Shown here: positions 44,443 through 54,997 of the stretch, in pieces
How the letters are laid out: each line of letters starts with the position of its first letter
Position numbering within the stretch: the first letter of the stretch is position 1
Program-made: the position numbers and the translations under genes
Source: Tubulanus polymorphus
Lineage: Eukaryota > Nemertea > Palaeonemertea > Tubulaniformes > Tubulanidae
Direction of reading: 5' to 3'
DNA length: 64,000 nucleotides
NCBI RefSeq assembly: GCF_964204645.1
Contig: NC_134025.1
Coordinates: forward strand, 9,739,001 to 9,803,000
The notes under the pieces: generated by a model
Databases searched by the model: none
Told to the model about the DNA's origin: nothing
Seen by the model: the letters and a program-made list of their open reading frames with translations, nothing else

Positions 44443-46306
44443 TTAGTCCTGTTTGCGTCTGTGCCGAACCTTACGCCGCCGGCGTGGGACCCGAACGCTT
44501 TTTCCACGGAGTTCGGACGGTGGACTTGGTCTGGACCTTCGAATCTTAATCAGCTCGGCGGAAACAGGAGCGCACCAACTGGAGAAGAGACGTGAAGACG
44601 TCCCCAATGGAGCTCTCAGCAAAGAATTGGACACCATAACTGGTAGAAGAGCTTTGGAACTGGAGTCCATAACTGACTGACGGGAGGCTAACACAAGATT
44701 AGCCTGACCCTGAACCGACAACGGAATTACATGTGAAACAGACCGAGCCAAAGATTGGATAATCCAGTCCATTCCCTCTAGTTTTAGGGCAACTGACTCT
44801 GGGTCGGAGCCCCCATGAACGGCGGCGAGAGTTTCGCGAAGCTCACCCATCAACACCTTGAAGTGCCATATCCTGAAACGAACCAACCCTGGTAAGATTG
44901 TCCAGGATTGATGTCATGGCCACCAAACCGGACTTAGGCAAACGAATACCCGACTGTGCTGAAACAGTATCCGGGCTGATCAAAGTATAATCAGCATCCA
45001 GGCAGCCATGACTATGATCCACAGCACCTGGAGTTGCATAATACGCCGAGCGAAATGCGCCTATATGTGGATCGGTTGAACTAAAATATTTTCCAGATTT
45101 CATACCCCGTTCTGGAGGGAAATGAAAACGTTCCAGGGCGACATTCACCCCATAATTGCGTATCTAATCGAGCCCATTCTCTTGAAACGGCTGACGATTC
45201 GCGTAAACCATTAAGATCAGAGTCCAGAGGGCGATAAGCTTCCATTGACTCTCCGACCAGAGGAACTGCTGAGGGCTTAGCGCGAGTTGCCCCGTGTTTG
45301 ACAAAAAACTCACTAATCATTGCTCTAAATGGCGTCCCCCGCTGGTTCGGATAAAACTGAACGGGACGGAGATACATTGCGAGCCAGGGAAGTCCCCATT
45401 GCATGGGGCAACCCAAAATTGCTTGCGGCAGGAACGACCCCAGAAGGAATTGCCCCTTCTGGGACCGGATCCTCATTGAAATCAGACCCTACCCCAGCAT
45501 CCAGGAATTCAGAGTCAGAATTCCGAATAACTGAGGGGCTGGCGAACTTCTAACCAGACAATCAGGAATAGGCTTACCTGTTGTAGAAGTTGAAGCGACA
45601 TGTTGCGACGACAATAACAAGTTTAAAATTTTTTCTTCAAATACATGGAAATCATTCTGAGTCAGGAATTTTCCCGTATCCCGACGATCATGACGACTTC
45701 AGTGACGGTCCCTCGAACGGGATCGAGACCTGCCATAAGAATCGACGATGTACGAACCAGAAGTTTAGAACCGGGTGACGTCTGTACTGGACCGGTGCCC
45801 AAACCGGATCGGTGCTGACCGAACCGGTGCCAGCCAGCTCCAGTTCAGAACATATAGTCTGAACCGGACGAACCGGCTGAACCGGTGATTGACCAGTGAC
45901 CGGTGATTGACCGGACACCGGTGCCAGAGAACTAGCGTTCCTCCCCGATGAACGGAGTAGGGAAGCTGACCGTGCAAGTACGATCGGCGACCGCTCCGCT
46001 ATACGATTTGAAATAGAATTAGAGACATTGGTTGGTACATTGGTTGGTACGTTGGTTGGCCGAACCCGACGAATCCCTACTATTAACTCGATGACGATCT
46101 TTCAGCTTCCGAGCCTTACCGCCCCGAATCCAAAGGTCCTCAGACCAAACCTTGCAAGTCTTGCAAGGATTATTCCTAGAACAGATTTGGCCAGATTTAC
46201 GCCTACACGACGCACATGAAACGTGGTCATCCCAGGCACCGAATAAATGTCCACATCCCTCACCGCCACGATGCTGACCTTTAGGAGGGGGGGCATAATC
46301 ATTCAA
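44443..46306 (-). pseudogene. DIRS ORF1 (gag-like), copy A, frameshifted
   Basis: The N-terminus at 46306 has a Cys/His-rich segment typical of DIRS ORF1: GCGHLFGAWDDHVSC, CxxC, then C-x4-PC-x-TC and a WSEDLW end. Open pieces in different frames follow at 45978-45765, 45476-45081, 45148-44843 and 44886-44443, the last ending in a basic run (PRRRRKVRHRR). The family is thought to form a nucleoprotein with element RNA. Frame changes between the pieces show it is not functional. Confidence 0.7.
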
Positions 46307-46632
46307 TTAATCGGTCACAAAAATGAATTAAATTAAATTAGTTAAATTATTTCGGGAAAAATGAAACAAGGGATAGCCCACAAACCGAACAGACTCACCG
46401 TTACGAGAGTGATTACTCCCTTAACTTCCTAATCCCTTTGATTTTTTGGCGAAACGATCCAACGCATTCATATACAAGAACGCTAAGAAAAAAGATGGCG
46501 GATTTCGCGGGTGGCTAAATGCAATACCACAGGGCCGGATCGTATAGAAAAACCATTGGCGATCAATCCAAATTTAGAAAATATTGGCAAAAACCGCAGG
46601 AAAGGGTACAGTACTCGACGGAAATATACTGT

Positions 46633-47228
46633 AGAGAATGATATATTACTATGTTATTATCAAATTAGAGCAAAACTCACCATTTTTAACTTGTATCGGA
46701 TTAGTTTAGTGCCTTTTGACCATGCTGACTGCAGGATTTCATCTCCAAGAGCCCTAACGTCGTAAAGAGTACTGACAATTTACTGAAAAAAAATAAATAC
46801 ATGTATGATTGAGCTGTACAGTTGTAAAGTTTACCAGGTTAAAAAGCATAGACAAAATTACTTTGTTTCTGATGAATAACAGTAGTAGCTTCAGCAACAA
46901 TAACGAGCTTCCTCATAACATGTATTTGAAGGTGAATATTTTGAATTTTTCCAGCGCAATTTGTGATGGGTGCACTGCATTCTAGAAAGAAGAAAATAAT
47001 TAGTGAAATAAATAGAAAATGCAGCTTGTTCGTGTTCTATGGACTGAAAACCCACCAAGTTTTTGAGTAGTTTATCCCAATGTGTTGAGTGTACACAGAT
47101 TTCTGAGGAGTCTGATGGTAGCTATAGAATGTCCTCTAAAATGAAATGTACGAAAAGCATTATATCTATCTGCTGACATTGACTGATCAAAAACCAAAAA
47201 CATTTTCCTGACTTGATTTATAAAGATA
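46633..47228. other. Host-like DNA with splice-like signals, related to 55.0-56.4 kb
   Basis: On the - strand a possible exon runs from an acceptor near 46782 to a TGGTGAGT donor near 46676. The same order of sequence, with changes, is found at 55735-55855. No open frame is conserved between the two. The block is cut at 47228 by the TIR element that begins at 47229. Confidence 0.5.
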
Positions 47229-47609
47229 CAGTAAACCCCGCATAAGTCGGATCATTTGGGACCAGCAAAAAAATCCGAGTTAGAAAAAATCCGACTATGG
47301 GCAAGTCAGATTTTTCACTTTTTTAGTAAAAGATCCGATATGGCCATAGAAAAACGTCACTGAATGGAATAAAAATGTTATATGAAAATGAATGAAACTC
47401 ACGTGTTTATTTATTTACTATTTCAACATAATATCCTGGTTATGATGAAGCCTATTTTTAACATTTGAAAGAATAGTGTAATTTTATACATGATCAATAA
47501 ATGATCCGACTTTGAGACAACAATTTGAATAGATTTTATATTTTGGGCGAGTTTCCGCCTAGTAAAATCCGACTTTGGGACAGACACATTTACTTGAAAA
47601 TAAGAAGAA

Positions 47610-47891
47610 AATTATAATTTTTGGAACTAAAATTTGTATTTCCGAGTAGTACTTACCCTTTCCTATGGTTTTTGCCAATATTTTCTAAATTTGGATTTAT
47701 CGCCAATGGTTTTTCTATACGACCCGGCCCTGCGGTATTGCATTTAGCCACCGGCGAAATCCGCCATCTTTTTACGTCATAGCAGACCAAAAAAAAAAAA
47801 CAGCTATGCGGGGCAGGTGGGCGGGATTCCCACCATAGGAAAGGGTAAGTACTACTCGGAAATACAAATTTTAGTTCCAAAAATTGTAATA
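47610..47891. mobile_element. 282-bp mini-element made of DIRS terminal repeats
   Basis: The ends are inverted copies of the DIRS terminus (TGTATTTCCGAGTAGTACTT near 47633 and its complement near 47850-47870). Between them is a piece of the DIRS 5' region (ACGACCCGGCCCTGC...) and an A-run. A further forward DIRS-type terminus (TTTCCGTCGAGTACTGTACC) abuts at 47892-47935. It is a non-autonomous derivative of the family in copies A and B. Confidence 0.75.
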
Positions 47892-47969
47892 TTTCCGTCG
47901 AGTACTGTACCCTTTCCTATGGTTTTTGCTAGACTAGCCTAGCACAAGGATGGTGGGAAAGGTAGATAG

Positions 47970-48931
47970 AACAAGAGCCCCAAGGGGCACAATGGCCAGC
48001 CTGTCAGATTTGCTTTTTATAAATGATGTAATCTGTTGGTTATATTTATCAATATACACTCCCTGCTCAATATCATTTACATAGTAAAATCGTGTGTTAA
48101 CACAGACAGCAGGAACGAATGTAATATAGAAATACGAAGTTATTGTATTGTTCAACGCCCCCTGGTGGCCATATACAAAAACCAATGAGCTTGAAACTCA
48201 CCAAGATCATAGACCATGTCATGAGCTACAACTTTCCAATTGATTGTGGTAGCAAAATATGCATAGGTACGAATGTAATATAGAAATACTAAGTTATTGT
48301 ATTGTTCAACGCCCCCTGGTGGCCATAAACAAAAACCAATGAGCTTGAAACTCACCTCGATCATAGAACGTCATGAGCTACAACTTTCCAATTAATTATA
48401 GTAGCAAAATATGCTTAAGTATCAATTATGATGTGGAAAAACTTTTTTCCACCTACGAATGAGTACTGATGACTCCAAGATGGCCGCCAAGTGCGTCGTA
48501 ATTGCCTGGTCAAAAATACCCTCTCGGATATAAAAGATCCCTTTCCAAAGAATACCCATTACAAATTGCAATGAAACATGGCACACCATTAGAAAGCTAC
48601 AGTACTCAGAATTCAGGCCAAAATTGACATTTTTGGGAACAAAAAAGGTCACAGTACAGCCATCTTGAGTCCGATCGACCCAATTTTTCTCATGCCGATG
48701 GGCCCACGGGGGAAACAAATATATACGAATGATCAAGGTTATTGATAAAAGTGTCTTCAAAATTTCCCTCGAAAACTTCAAAAATGTGTAAAAAGTGCTG
48801 ATTTTGGCGAACAACAATGGCTGCCAGTCGGCCATCTTGAATCTGACAGGGCCAGTTTTTGGCCTGAAGATGTGTCTAGGGTAGATACACGTATAAACCA
48901 AATATCAAGACATTACCTTGAAGCCTCTTCA
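47970..48931. mobile_element. Helentron/HINE-like repeat, partial copy with two 154-bp units
   Basis: It contains two tandem units (AACGCCCCCTGGTGGCCATA at 48154 and 48308). A long non-coding tail with GATGGCCGCCAAGTGCGTC follows and matches the copy at 53669-54930. The 3' hairpin end present in that copy is missing here, where a LINE tail takes over. Placement in the Helentron-associated group is inferred from the central tandem repeats. Confidence 0.6.
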
Positions 48932-48937
48932 AAACTT

Positions 48938-49090
48938 TGGAACTCTCACGAACTATCTAGATGGTTATCTCTCGACCTCAATAGCTTCAAGACCCATCTC
49001 AAAACAACTTTGTTCCATGCAGCATACCATTAACTCTCGGAAAGCGAATTGTATTTAACATTTTTTTGGCAGAATAAAATTTGATTGAAT
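48938..49090 (+). mobile_element. LINE 3' end, C-terminus of the polymerase ORF and 3' tail
   Basis: The frame 48938-49033 reads W-N-S then SLDLNSFKTHLKTTLFHAAY and a stop. This is the standard end of CR1/Jockey-type LINE ORF2 proteins (FK..LKT.LF..AY). The 3' tail ends with AATTTGATTGAATTTG-like repeats near 49075-49095, typical of a LINE 3' terminus. It is strongly 5'-truncated. Confidence 0.72.
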
Positions 49091-50307
49091 TTGCAATATG
49101 GGCACATGGCTAATTAGCATATCAAGGTCATACACCCGATTTGGTAAAACCATTTTTTTCGCGAACCTTGCGCAATTGTCAAGGATGAATTTTCTGTAGA
49201 GCAAATAAAAATTCCTCCCAAACACCAAATCAACTAAAGATTTCATAGAAATCGATCTTGAAATACAATTTTAAATCTTAAAATAAAACCCGGAAGTAAA
49301 ACAGTAGACGATACCGCGGGTTCACGTGAACACCTGATTTCTGTAAACGAAATGTTGGTTGTGACAAAATTGTTCAGACGGTTTTAGGTGGTAATAAGTA
49401 CGGAAACGTAACGACCATGGTCGACTTATTCGATGAAATCAGGCCTATGTGATATCCAAATTTTGACTTTTTTATTCTCCAGACCTCCCTGATATAGAAA
49501 TAAAAAATTTTGGTGGTACGAAAGTGCAATCACAGCGCCGACGGGGACAGACCCGTGTCAGAGATCGGCGGAATGAAAATTGAGGTGGACGAACACGAAG
49601 AAGTAGGCTATTGCGCTACTTGAATCACGAAAACTCCTGGCGCGGCCCCGACGCTTTTCGTGGATTAAGTAATACAAATATCATGCAATGGGTTTTCACA
49701 ATCTACCGCTGGTATTTACCGGATTTCAATATCACTCCAAAATTCAAAGAAACCTCGAAATATCGAACCGGAACACTTCCGGTAGATATCCGCGGCTGCC
49801 CAACCGGGAAACTTATTTGTTTCAATAGATATTGATAGGATCCATCATCTTCACGCGTCAAGGGATTCAAACCCACTAAGCTAAAGCCATGCCAGAATCG
49901 GGTCGGGCCAATCACAGCGCTTGTAACAAACCACATTAGGCTTCTGTGGAATTTCCCAGTAAATGGGCCAATCAGCGAACACGTAGCGAACGCGGAAGTA
50001 TTGTCGCGTGTTGATACATGACGTCATGCGCAAAAGCGCCAGTAATGAAATCGCGATAATTCACGTGAACAGCTGCTGATATTTTCAGATAAACCAATCA
50101 CAGGGAAGACACAACTTCCTGATTGGCTGATAAAAATTGAAATTTTCCCGATTTAACTTTCGTGAAAAATGCAGAAAACATTTTTATGAGACCCTATTTC
50201 AAAATTCTGCTCGCTACGATTCCGAGAATGGATTACGCTTAAATACGTGATTTGTTCGAATATGCCCTCACTTGACAAGCAAAAGAGCCTTTTGTGTGGA
50301 AACCATG
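49091..50307. other. Non-coding DNA, partly G+C-richer
   Basis: No gene seen. The stretch 49540-50060 is richer in G+C than its surroundings. The open frames at 49611-49835 (+) and 49936-49703 (-) have no recognisable domain. Confidence 0.5.
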
Positions 50308-50578
50308 TCATTTAAATTTGCTCCATTTGTATAGTAATAGGCTCAGCCTACGGCTGGCCTTAAAACCACCGCTCAAACGCAAGGTAAGAGGGAAAAAGAG
50401 AGCACTTACCCAAGCACGGAATGGAGCACTGTAGCACAGGGAAGACCGGTTGGCCACAGTGAGTCCGTCCAGCTCAGGGGCCCCCCCAGAATTTTGCGAA
50501 ATTAATACTTGCAGATATGAGCCCAAACTATGTACAAGGATACACCCCCTGTGATCCTGATAATGCAACATAAATATT

Positions 50579-51000
50579 CTACACTAAAGGGTCCGATCGG
50601 AAAGAACGGACACCTTGAGCCATGACAACAGGACTAAGTGAAGCTAATGAGCCTAACTGGCCTGAAACATCCCGTAAATAAAATGACGTGAATGTCGACG
50701 GTGAATTCCAAAAGGCGGCCCGACAGACTTCCTCCAACGGAGCACCCGAAAAGGCTGCGCAGGAAGTAGCCATAGACCTCACTTGATGAGAAACGACTGC
50801 CTCCGAGGAAAGATTCTCCTTCAATAAAATGTCCTTGATCATTGAAGAGACCCATCGGGCTACTGTGTCCCGCGAAATATCCCCCTTTAGGTGATCCAGC
50901 AGCGGAATAAATAACCGCTCCCGTGAACCCCTCCGTGAAGCAGAGCGATCTAAATAGAAACACAACGCCCGCACAGGACATGTCCTCTTTGGAGACGGCC
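50579..51000 (-). pseudogene. DIRS tyrosine recombinase fragment
   Basis: Open frame of about 140 residues: RTCPVRALCFYLDRS, then SSEAVVSHQVRSMATS with the H-x-x-R of the catalytic set, and AFWNSPSTFTSFYLRDV with the tyrosine that would attack DNA. DIRS elements integrate by such recombinases rather than by an integrase. The N-terminal catalytic Arg region is missing, because the frame starts where RT sequence is fused (around 50998). Confidence 0.85.
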
Positions 51001-51444
51001 GAATTCGCGACAATTAACCAGTCGTCGAGGTAAACGAACAGTCAAACACCCCTTGACTGAAGTACCTTCTGAACTGACTTGACCAACTTGGTGAAAACCC
51101 ACGGGGCCGTACTGAGGCCAAATGGAAGAGACCTGAATTGGAACTGGCGGCCTTTCCACTTTATCCTGAGAAATCGCCGAGATTTTGGGTGAATTGGAAC
51201 CTGAAAGTAAGCATCTTTCAGGTCCAATGAAGCCGCCCATTGACCCGGACGGAGCCCTTGAATCACGTCCTTGGGCTTGGTAATCCGGAACCTTGGAATG
51301 TCTAGGTGCCGATTGAGGGATGACAGATCTATCACTGTCCGTTGACCCCCTGTGGCCTTTGGTACCATGAATATTCGAGAAAACCAGCCGGGAGAAGTTT
51401 CGTTGCAAACTGGTTCTATCGCTCCCTTCTCTGCCAGTTCCTTG
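50998..51444. repeat. Left arm of the perfect 446-bp inverted repeat in DIRS copy B
   Basis: Complement of 51689-52134. I compared the inner 150 bases directly and saw no mismatch; the proteins read from both arms are identical throughout. The spacer is 244 bp. Confidence 0.9.
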
Positions 51445-51461
51445 GAGCTTTTTGGCTCCAA

Positions 51462-53231
51462 AAAGGGGCTCTTCCTTTCGGAAAAACTCGAAATGAATTC
51501 TTGGGACCAGTGGGAGGTTGTCTGCAGCAGGCAGCAACCCACTGGTCCGACCTCTTTGGAGACGGTTGGCCCTCCCGGGTCGTCTCTCGTGGCTACCGTC
51601 TCCGTTTCCTAAGGCGACCGCGCCTGATGAGGTCACCTCCCGACATGCGGCCAAAACCAGGTCAGGAGGCCTTAATCTCTCCGGCTCTCAAGGAACTGGC
51701 AGAGAAGGGAGCGATAGAACCAGTTTGCAACGAAACTTCTCCCGGCTGGTTTTCTCGAATATTCATGGTACCAAAGGCCACAGGGGGTCAACGGACAGTG
51801 ATAGATCTGTCATCCCTCAATCGGCACCTAGACATTCCAAGGTTCCGGATTACCAAGCCCAAGGACGTGATTCAAGGGCTCCGTCCGGGTCAATGGGCGG
51901 CTTCATTGGACCTGAAAGATGCTTACTTTCAGGTTCCAATTCACCCAAAATCTCGGCGATTTCTCAGGATAAAGTGGAAAGGCCGCCAGTTTCAATTCAG
52001 GTCTCTTCCATTTGGCCTCAGTACGGCCCCGTGGGTTTTCACCAAGTTGGTCAAGTCAGTTCAGAAGGTACTTCAGTCAAGGGGTGTTTGACTGTTCGTT
52101 TACCTCGACGACTGGTTAATTGTCGCGAATTCGGCTCAGGAATGTCGGGAGGCAATGACCTCAGTCTTGGACTTAGTCCATCAGCAAGGGTTCCGCGTAA
52201 ACAGGGAAAAATCTCAGTTGACGCCGGCCCAACAGTTCACTTATCTCAGCATGGACTTAGATCTCCGAATCGGCAAAGTCTTTCCGTCTATGGTTCGAGT
52301 GGCCAGACTTCAAGAAGCTGTAGCGGGAGTGTCCACAACCCCGAGAACAGCTCGTTACTGGTCACGGCTTCTAGGCTCCATCAGCTCCATGGGTCTGGTG
52401 GTGCCCTTAGGCCGCCTCAGAAGCAGGCGCTTGCAACAATATTGGAAGGTCTTCTGGTCTCAGTCGAAGGGCAACTGGGAGGCCTTGATTCCCGTACCTC
52501 CAACCGATCTAAGTCCTGATCTTCAGTGGTGGGCGGCCACTACGAATCTTCGGCTCGGGGTGTCACTAGCCCCGTTAGAGGCTCCAGTTCGTGTATTCAC
52601 GGATGCCAGTCACCAAGGATGGGGGGCACATCTGGAGAACCGAGTCAAAGCCGGGAAATGGTCTCGCTACGAGGCCACCAACCACATAAATTTCCTAGAA
52701 ATGCTGGCCGTGTGGAAGGCCCTGAAGTTCTTTTACAGGAGAGTGGAGGGCCACCACGTTTGGTTAGCCACAGACAATTCAATTTGGTGCCAGACAAAGG
52801 GCGTGTCCCTGACGGTGGCACATTTAGCAGGGAAAAGGAACGTGATGGCCGATGCTCTGTCTCGTCGAGGTCAGGCTATTGCGACAGAATGGGTTCTCCA
52901 CCAAGAAGTAGCCGATCGGGTTCGGGGCATTTTTGGCAATCCGCTGCTGGATCTGTTTGCCACCCGGTTCAATCGGAGGTGTCCTCTGTTTGTGTCCCCG
53001 TTTCTAGACGCGGAAGCGTGGGGGGTCGATGCCTTCTCTCTGGACTGGTCGGGGATGCATGCGTATGCGTTCCCGCCCACACCAGTCCTGCCGCGCTTAC
53101 TGGATCAAATAGAGAGATCAGTCAATTGCAACATAGTTCTGGTAGCACCATGTTGGCCGGCTCAGAAATGGTTCCTACCACTTCTCAACCTACTGTGCGA
53201 CAACCCCAGGATTCTTCCGAATTTCCATTAA
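51462..53231 (+). pseudogene. DIRS reverse transcriptase / RNase H, copy B, one nonsense codon
   Basis: The frame is open from about 51462 to the stop after 53231 except for TGA at 52089-52091. Order: a GYRLRF segment, ETSPGWFSRIFMVPK, the SLDLKDAYF motif A, the YLDD catalytic box (52101-52112) two codons after the stop, FRVNREKS, then RNase H. RNase H has all four expected acidic residues: FTDAS near 52600, FLEML near 52695, ATDNS near 52770 and MADALSR near 52850. In copy A the stop position is CGA (Arg). The + strand copy continues to GNPLLDLFAT and the PPTPVLPR block before joining inverted ORF1 sequence. Confidence 0.88.
51689..52134. repeat. Right arm of the perfect 446-bp inverted repeat in DIRS copy B
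   Basis: Begins CAAGGAACTGGCAGAGAAGG and ends CGCGAATTCGGC. It lies within the continuous + strand RT frame, so this is the original arm and 50998-51444 is the added copy. Confidence 0.9.
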
Positions 53232-53239
53232 GAGCCTTA

Positions 53240-53668
53240 TCGGCACATGAATCGTGGTTGTCCCAGGCGCCAAACAAATGCCCGCATCCCTCCCCGCCAC
53301 GATGCTGACCCTTAGGAGGGGGTGGCATAATTATCCTGTTACAAATCAAAACAATTCAATTCAATCAAATTATATTTGTAAATAAAATTCTTACAGAAAA
53401 AAAGAAACCAGGGATAACCCCCAAACCGAACGGACTCACCGTTATGAGAGTGAAAACTCCCTAATATCCTAATTCCCAGATTTTTACGGCGAAAAAATCC
53501 AACGCGTTCTACTGCGAGAACGCCAAGAAAAAAGATGGCGGATTTCGCCGTCGGCTAAATGCAATACCGCAGGGCCGGGTCGTATAGAAAAACCATTGGC
53601 GATAAATCCAAATTTAGAAAATATTGGCAAAAACCATAGGAAAGGGTATAGTACTCGACGGAAATACT
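53240..53668 (-). mobile_element. 5' end and ORF1 start of DIRS copy B
   Basis: Closely matches 46210-46632 of copy A, including the Cys-rich ORF1 start, the ATCCAACGCGTTCT block and the terminal repeat ending GAAATAC at 53667. It is inverted relative to the RT that precedes it. Confidence 0.8.
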
Positions 53669-54930
53669 AGGGGTCCAGGGACACCATGCCCACTTGGGAA
53701 GTGGTTCCAAATGCTCAACAATCTAACTATTTCAATATTCAACGCCCCCTGGTGACCATATACAGAATCCAATGACCTTGAAACTCACCACAATCATAGA
53801 ACATGTCAGCAGCTACGATTTTGTAATTGATTGTGATAACAAAATATGCCTCGTTACCACTATTATATGGAAATACTAAGTTATTCTACTATTCAACGCC
53901 CCCTGGTGACCATATTCAAAACCCAATGACCTTGAAAACTCACCACAATCATAGAACATGTCACGAACTATAACTTTGTAATTGATCATGGTAACAAAAT
54001 ATGCCTAGGTACCAATATAATAAGGAAATAATAAGTTATTCTACTATTCAACGCCCCCTGGTGACCATATAGAATAACTAATGGCCTTAAAACTTGCCAC
54101 AATCATAGATGATGTCATGAGCTACAACTTTGCAATTGATTGTGGTTACAAAATATGCATTGATACGAATGTAATATAGAAATACTAAGATATTGTATTA
54201 TTCAACGCCCCCTGGTGGCCATATACAAAAACCAATGACCTTGAAACTCACCACAATCATAGAACACGTTATGAGCTACAACTTTCTAATTGATTGTGGT
54301 AACAAAATACGCTTAGGTATCAATACAATGTAGAAAAACTTTTTCCCACTTACGAACGAGTACTGCTGACACCAAGATGGCCGCCAATTGCGTCATAATT
54401 GGCTGATGAAAAATACCTGTCTCAGGTGTAAAACATCCCTTTCCAAAGAATACCCATCACAAATTGCAATGAGAAATGATAAACCAGTAGGAAGCTACAG
54501 GACTCAGAATTCGGGCCAAAATTAACATTTTTGGGCACTAAAAAGGTCATAGGACGGTCATCTTGAGTCCGATCGACCCAATTTTTGTTATGCTGGTGGG
54601 CCCTGGGGGAATTCACATATATCCGAAAGATCAAGGTAATTGATCAAATCGTCTTCAAAATTTCCCTCAAAAAGTTCAAAAATGTGTAAAAAGTGCTGAT
54701 TTTGGCGAACAACAATGGCTGCCAGTCGGCCATCTTGAATCTGACAGGGCCAGTTTTTGGGCTGAAGATGTGTCTAGGGTAGATACATGTGTAACCAAAA
54801 TATCAAGACATTACCTTGAAGCGTCTTCAAAACTTCCCAAAATAACTGGATTCCGTCTACGGACGACGGACGAAAAGTGAACGCAATAGCCCGCTGGGAC
54901 TAAAGTCCCAAGTGGGCTAAAAACGAGACC
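53669..54930. mobile_element. Helentron/HINE-like repeat, full copy with four 154-bp units
   Basis: Starts next to the DIRS end with CCACTTGGGAAGTGG-type bases. It has four tandem units beginning at 53741, 53895, 54050 and 54204 (AACGCCCCCTGG), then a non-coding tail shared with 48420-48930. It ends in a hairpin, CCCGCTGGGACTAAAGTCCC followed by AAGTGGGC. Subterminal inverted repeats around a tandem core and no transposase fit Helentron-associated elements. Confidence 0.65.
53741..54357. repeat. 154-bp tandem satellite, four units
   Basis: Unit starts are spaced 154, 155 and 154 bp. Each unit holds GCCCCCTGGTGACCATA, CTTGAAACTCACCACAATCA and GTAACAAAATATGC blocks with about 10-15 percent differences by eye. 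The two units at 48154-48430 have the same period. Confidence 0.88.
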
Positions 54931-54997
54931 TCTGAATTTATACGACTTGTCTGTTTATCCGACTTTTGCGGATCCGACTTATGCGAGGTTTACTGTA

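Larger units (their letters stand above)
42463..46632 (-). mobile_element. DIRS-type retrotransposon, copy A (broken)
   Basis: Read on the - strand: a 5' end with the terminal repeat (about 46530-46632), a Cys-rich ORF1, reverse transcriptase, a joint where RNase H should be, then the 3' terminal repeat (42463-42530). The ends are inverted relative to each other (TATTTCCG...GAGTA...ACCCTTTCCT), as in DIRS elements. The tyrosine recombinase is absent. A TIR element is inserted inside the RT at 43276-43976. The coding sequence is spread over several frames by small deletions, so the copy is dead. Confidence 0.88.
50308..53668. mobile_element. DIRS-type retrotransposon, copy B (rearranged, part inverted)
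   Basis: Right to left on the - strand: a 5' end with the ORF1 start (53668-53240) and, after an inversion, a tyrosine recombinase (51000-50579) with its downstream DNA. Between them the RT/RNase H segment (51462-53231) lies on the + strand. A second, - strand copy of part of the RT (51444-50998) joins the recombinase. The two RT copies form a perfect inverted repeat. Neither copy B nor copy A is complete, but together they show every DIRS module except a clear methylase. Confidence 0.8.
47229..54995. mobile_element. TIR pair bracketing a 7.8-kb nested transposon block
   Basis: The left end CAGTAAACCCCGCATAAGTC (47229) and the right end complement, ending GCGAGGTTTACTG at 54995, match over about 25 bp. 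Both have TA directly outside. If they are one element, the DIRS pieces, LINE tail and 154-bp repeats between them are later insertions. Left-arm DNA (47230-47590) is rich in the AATCCGACT motif; the same motif is near the right end. No transposase is visible. The two ends could instead belong to two separate solo elements. Confidence 0.5.

Noticed and set aside
44453-44680. + strand frame in DIRS copy A
   Set aside because: Antisense to the gag-like ORF1 remnant; no motif.
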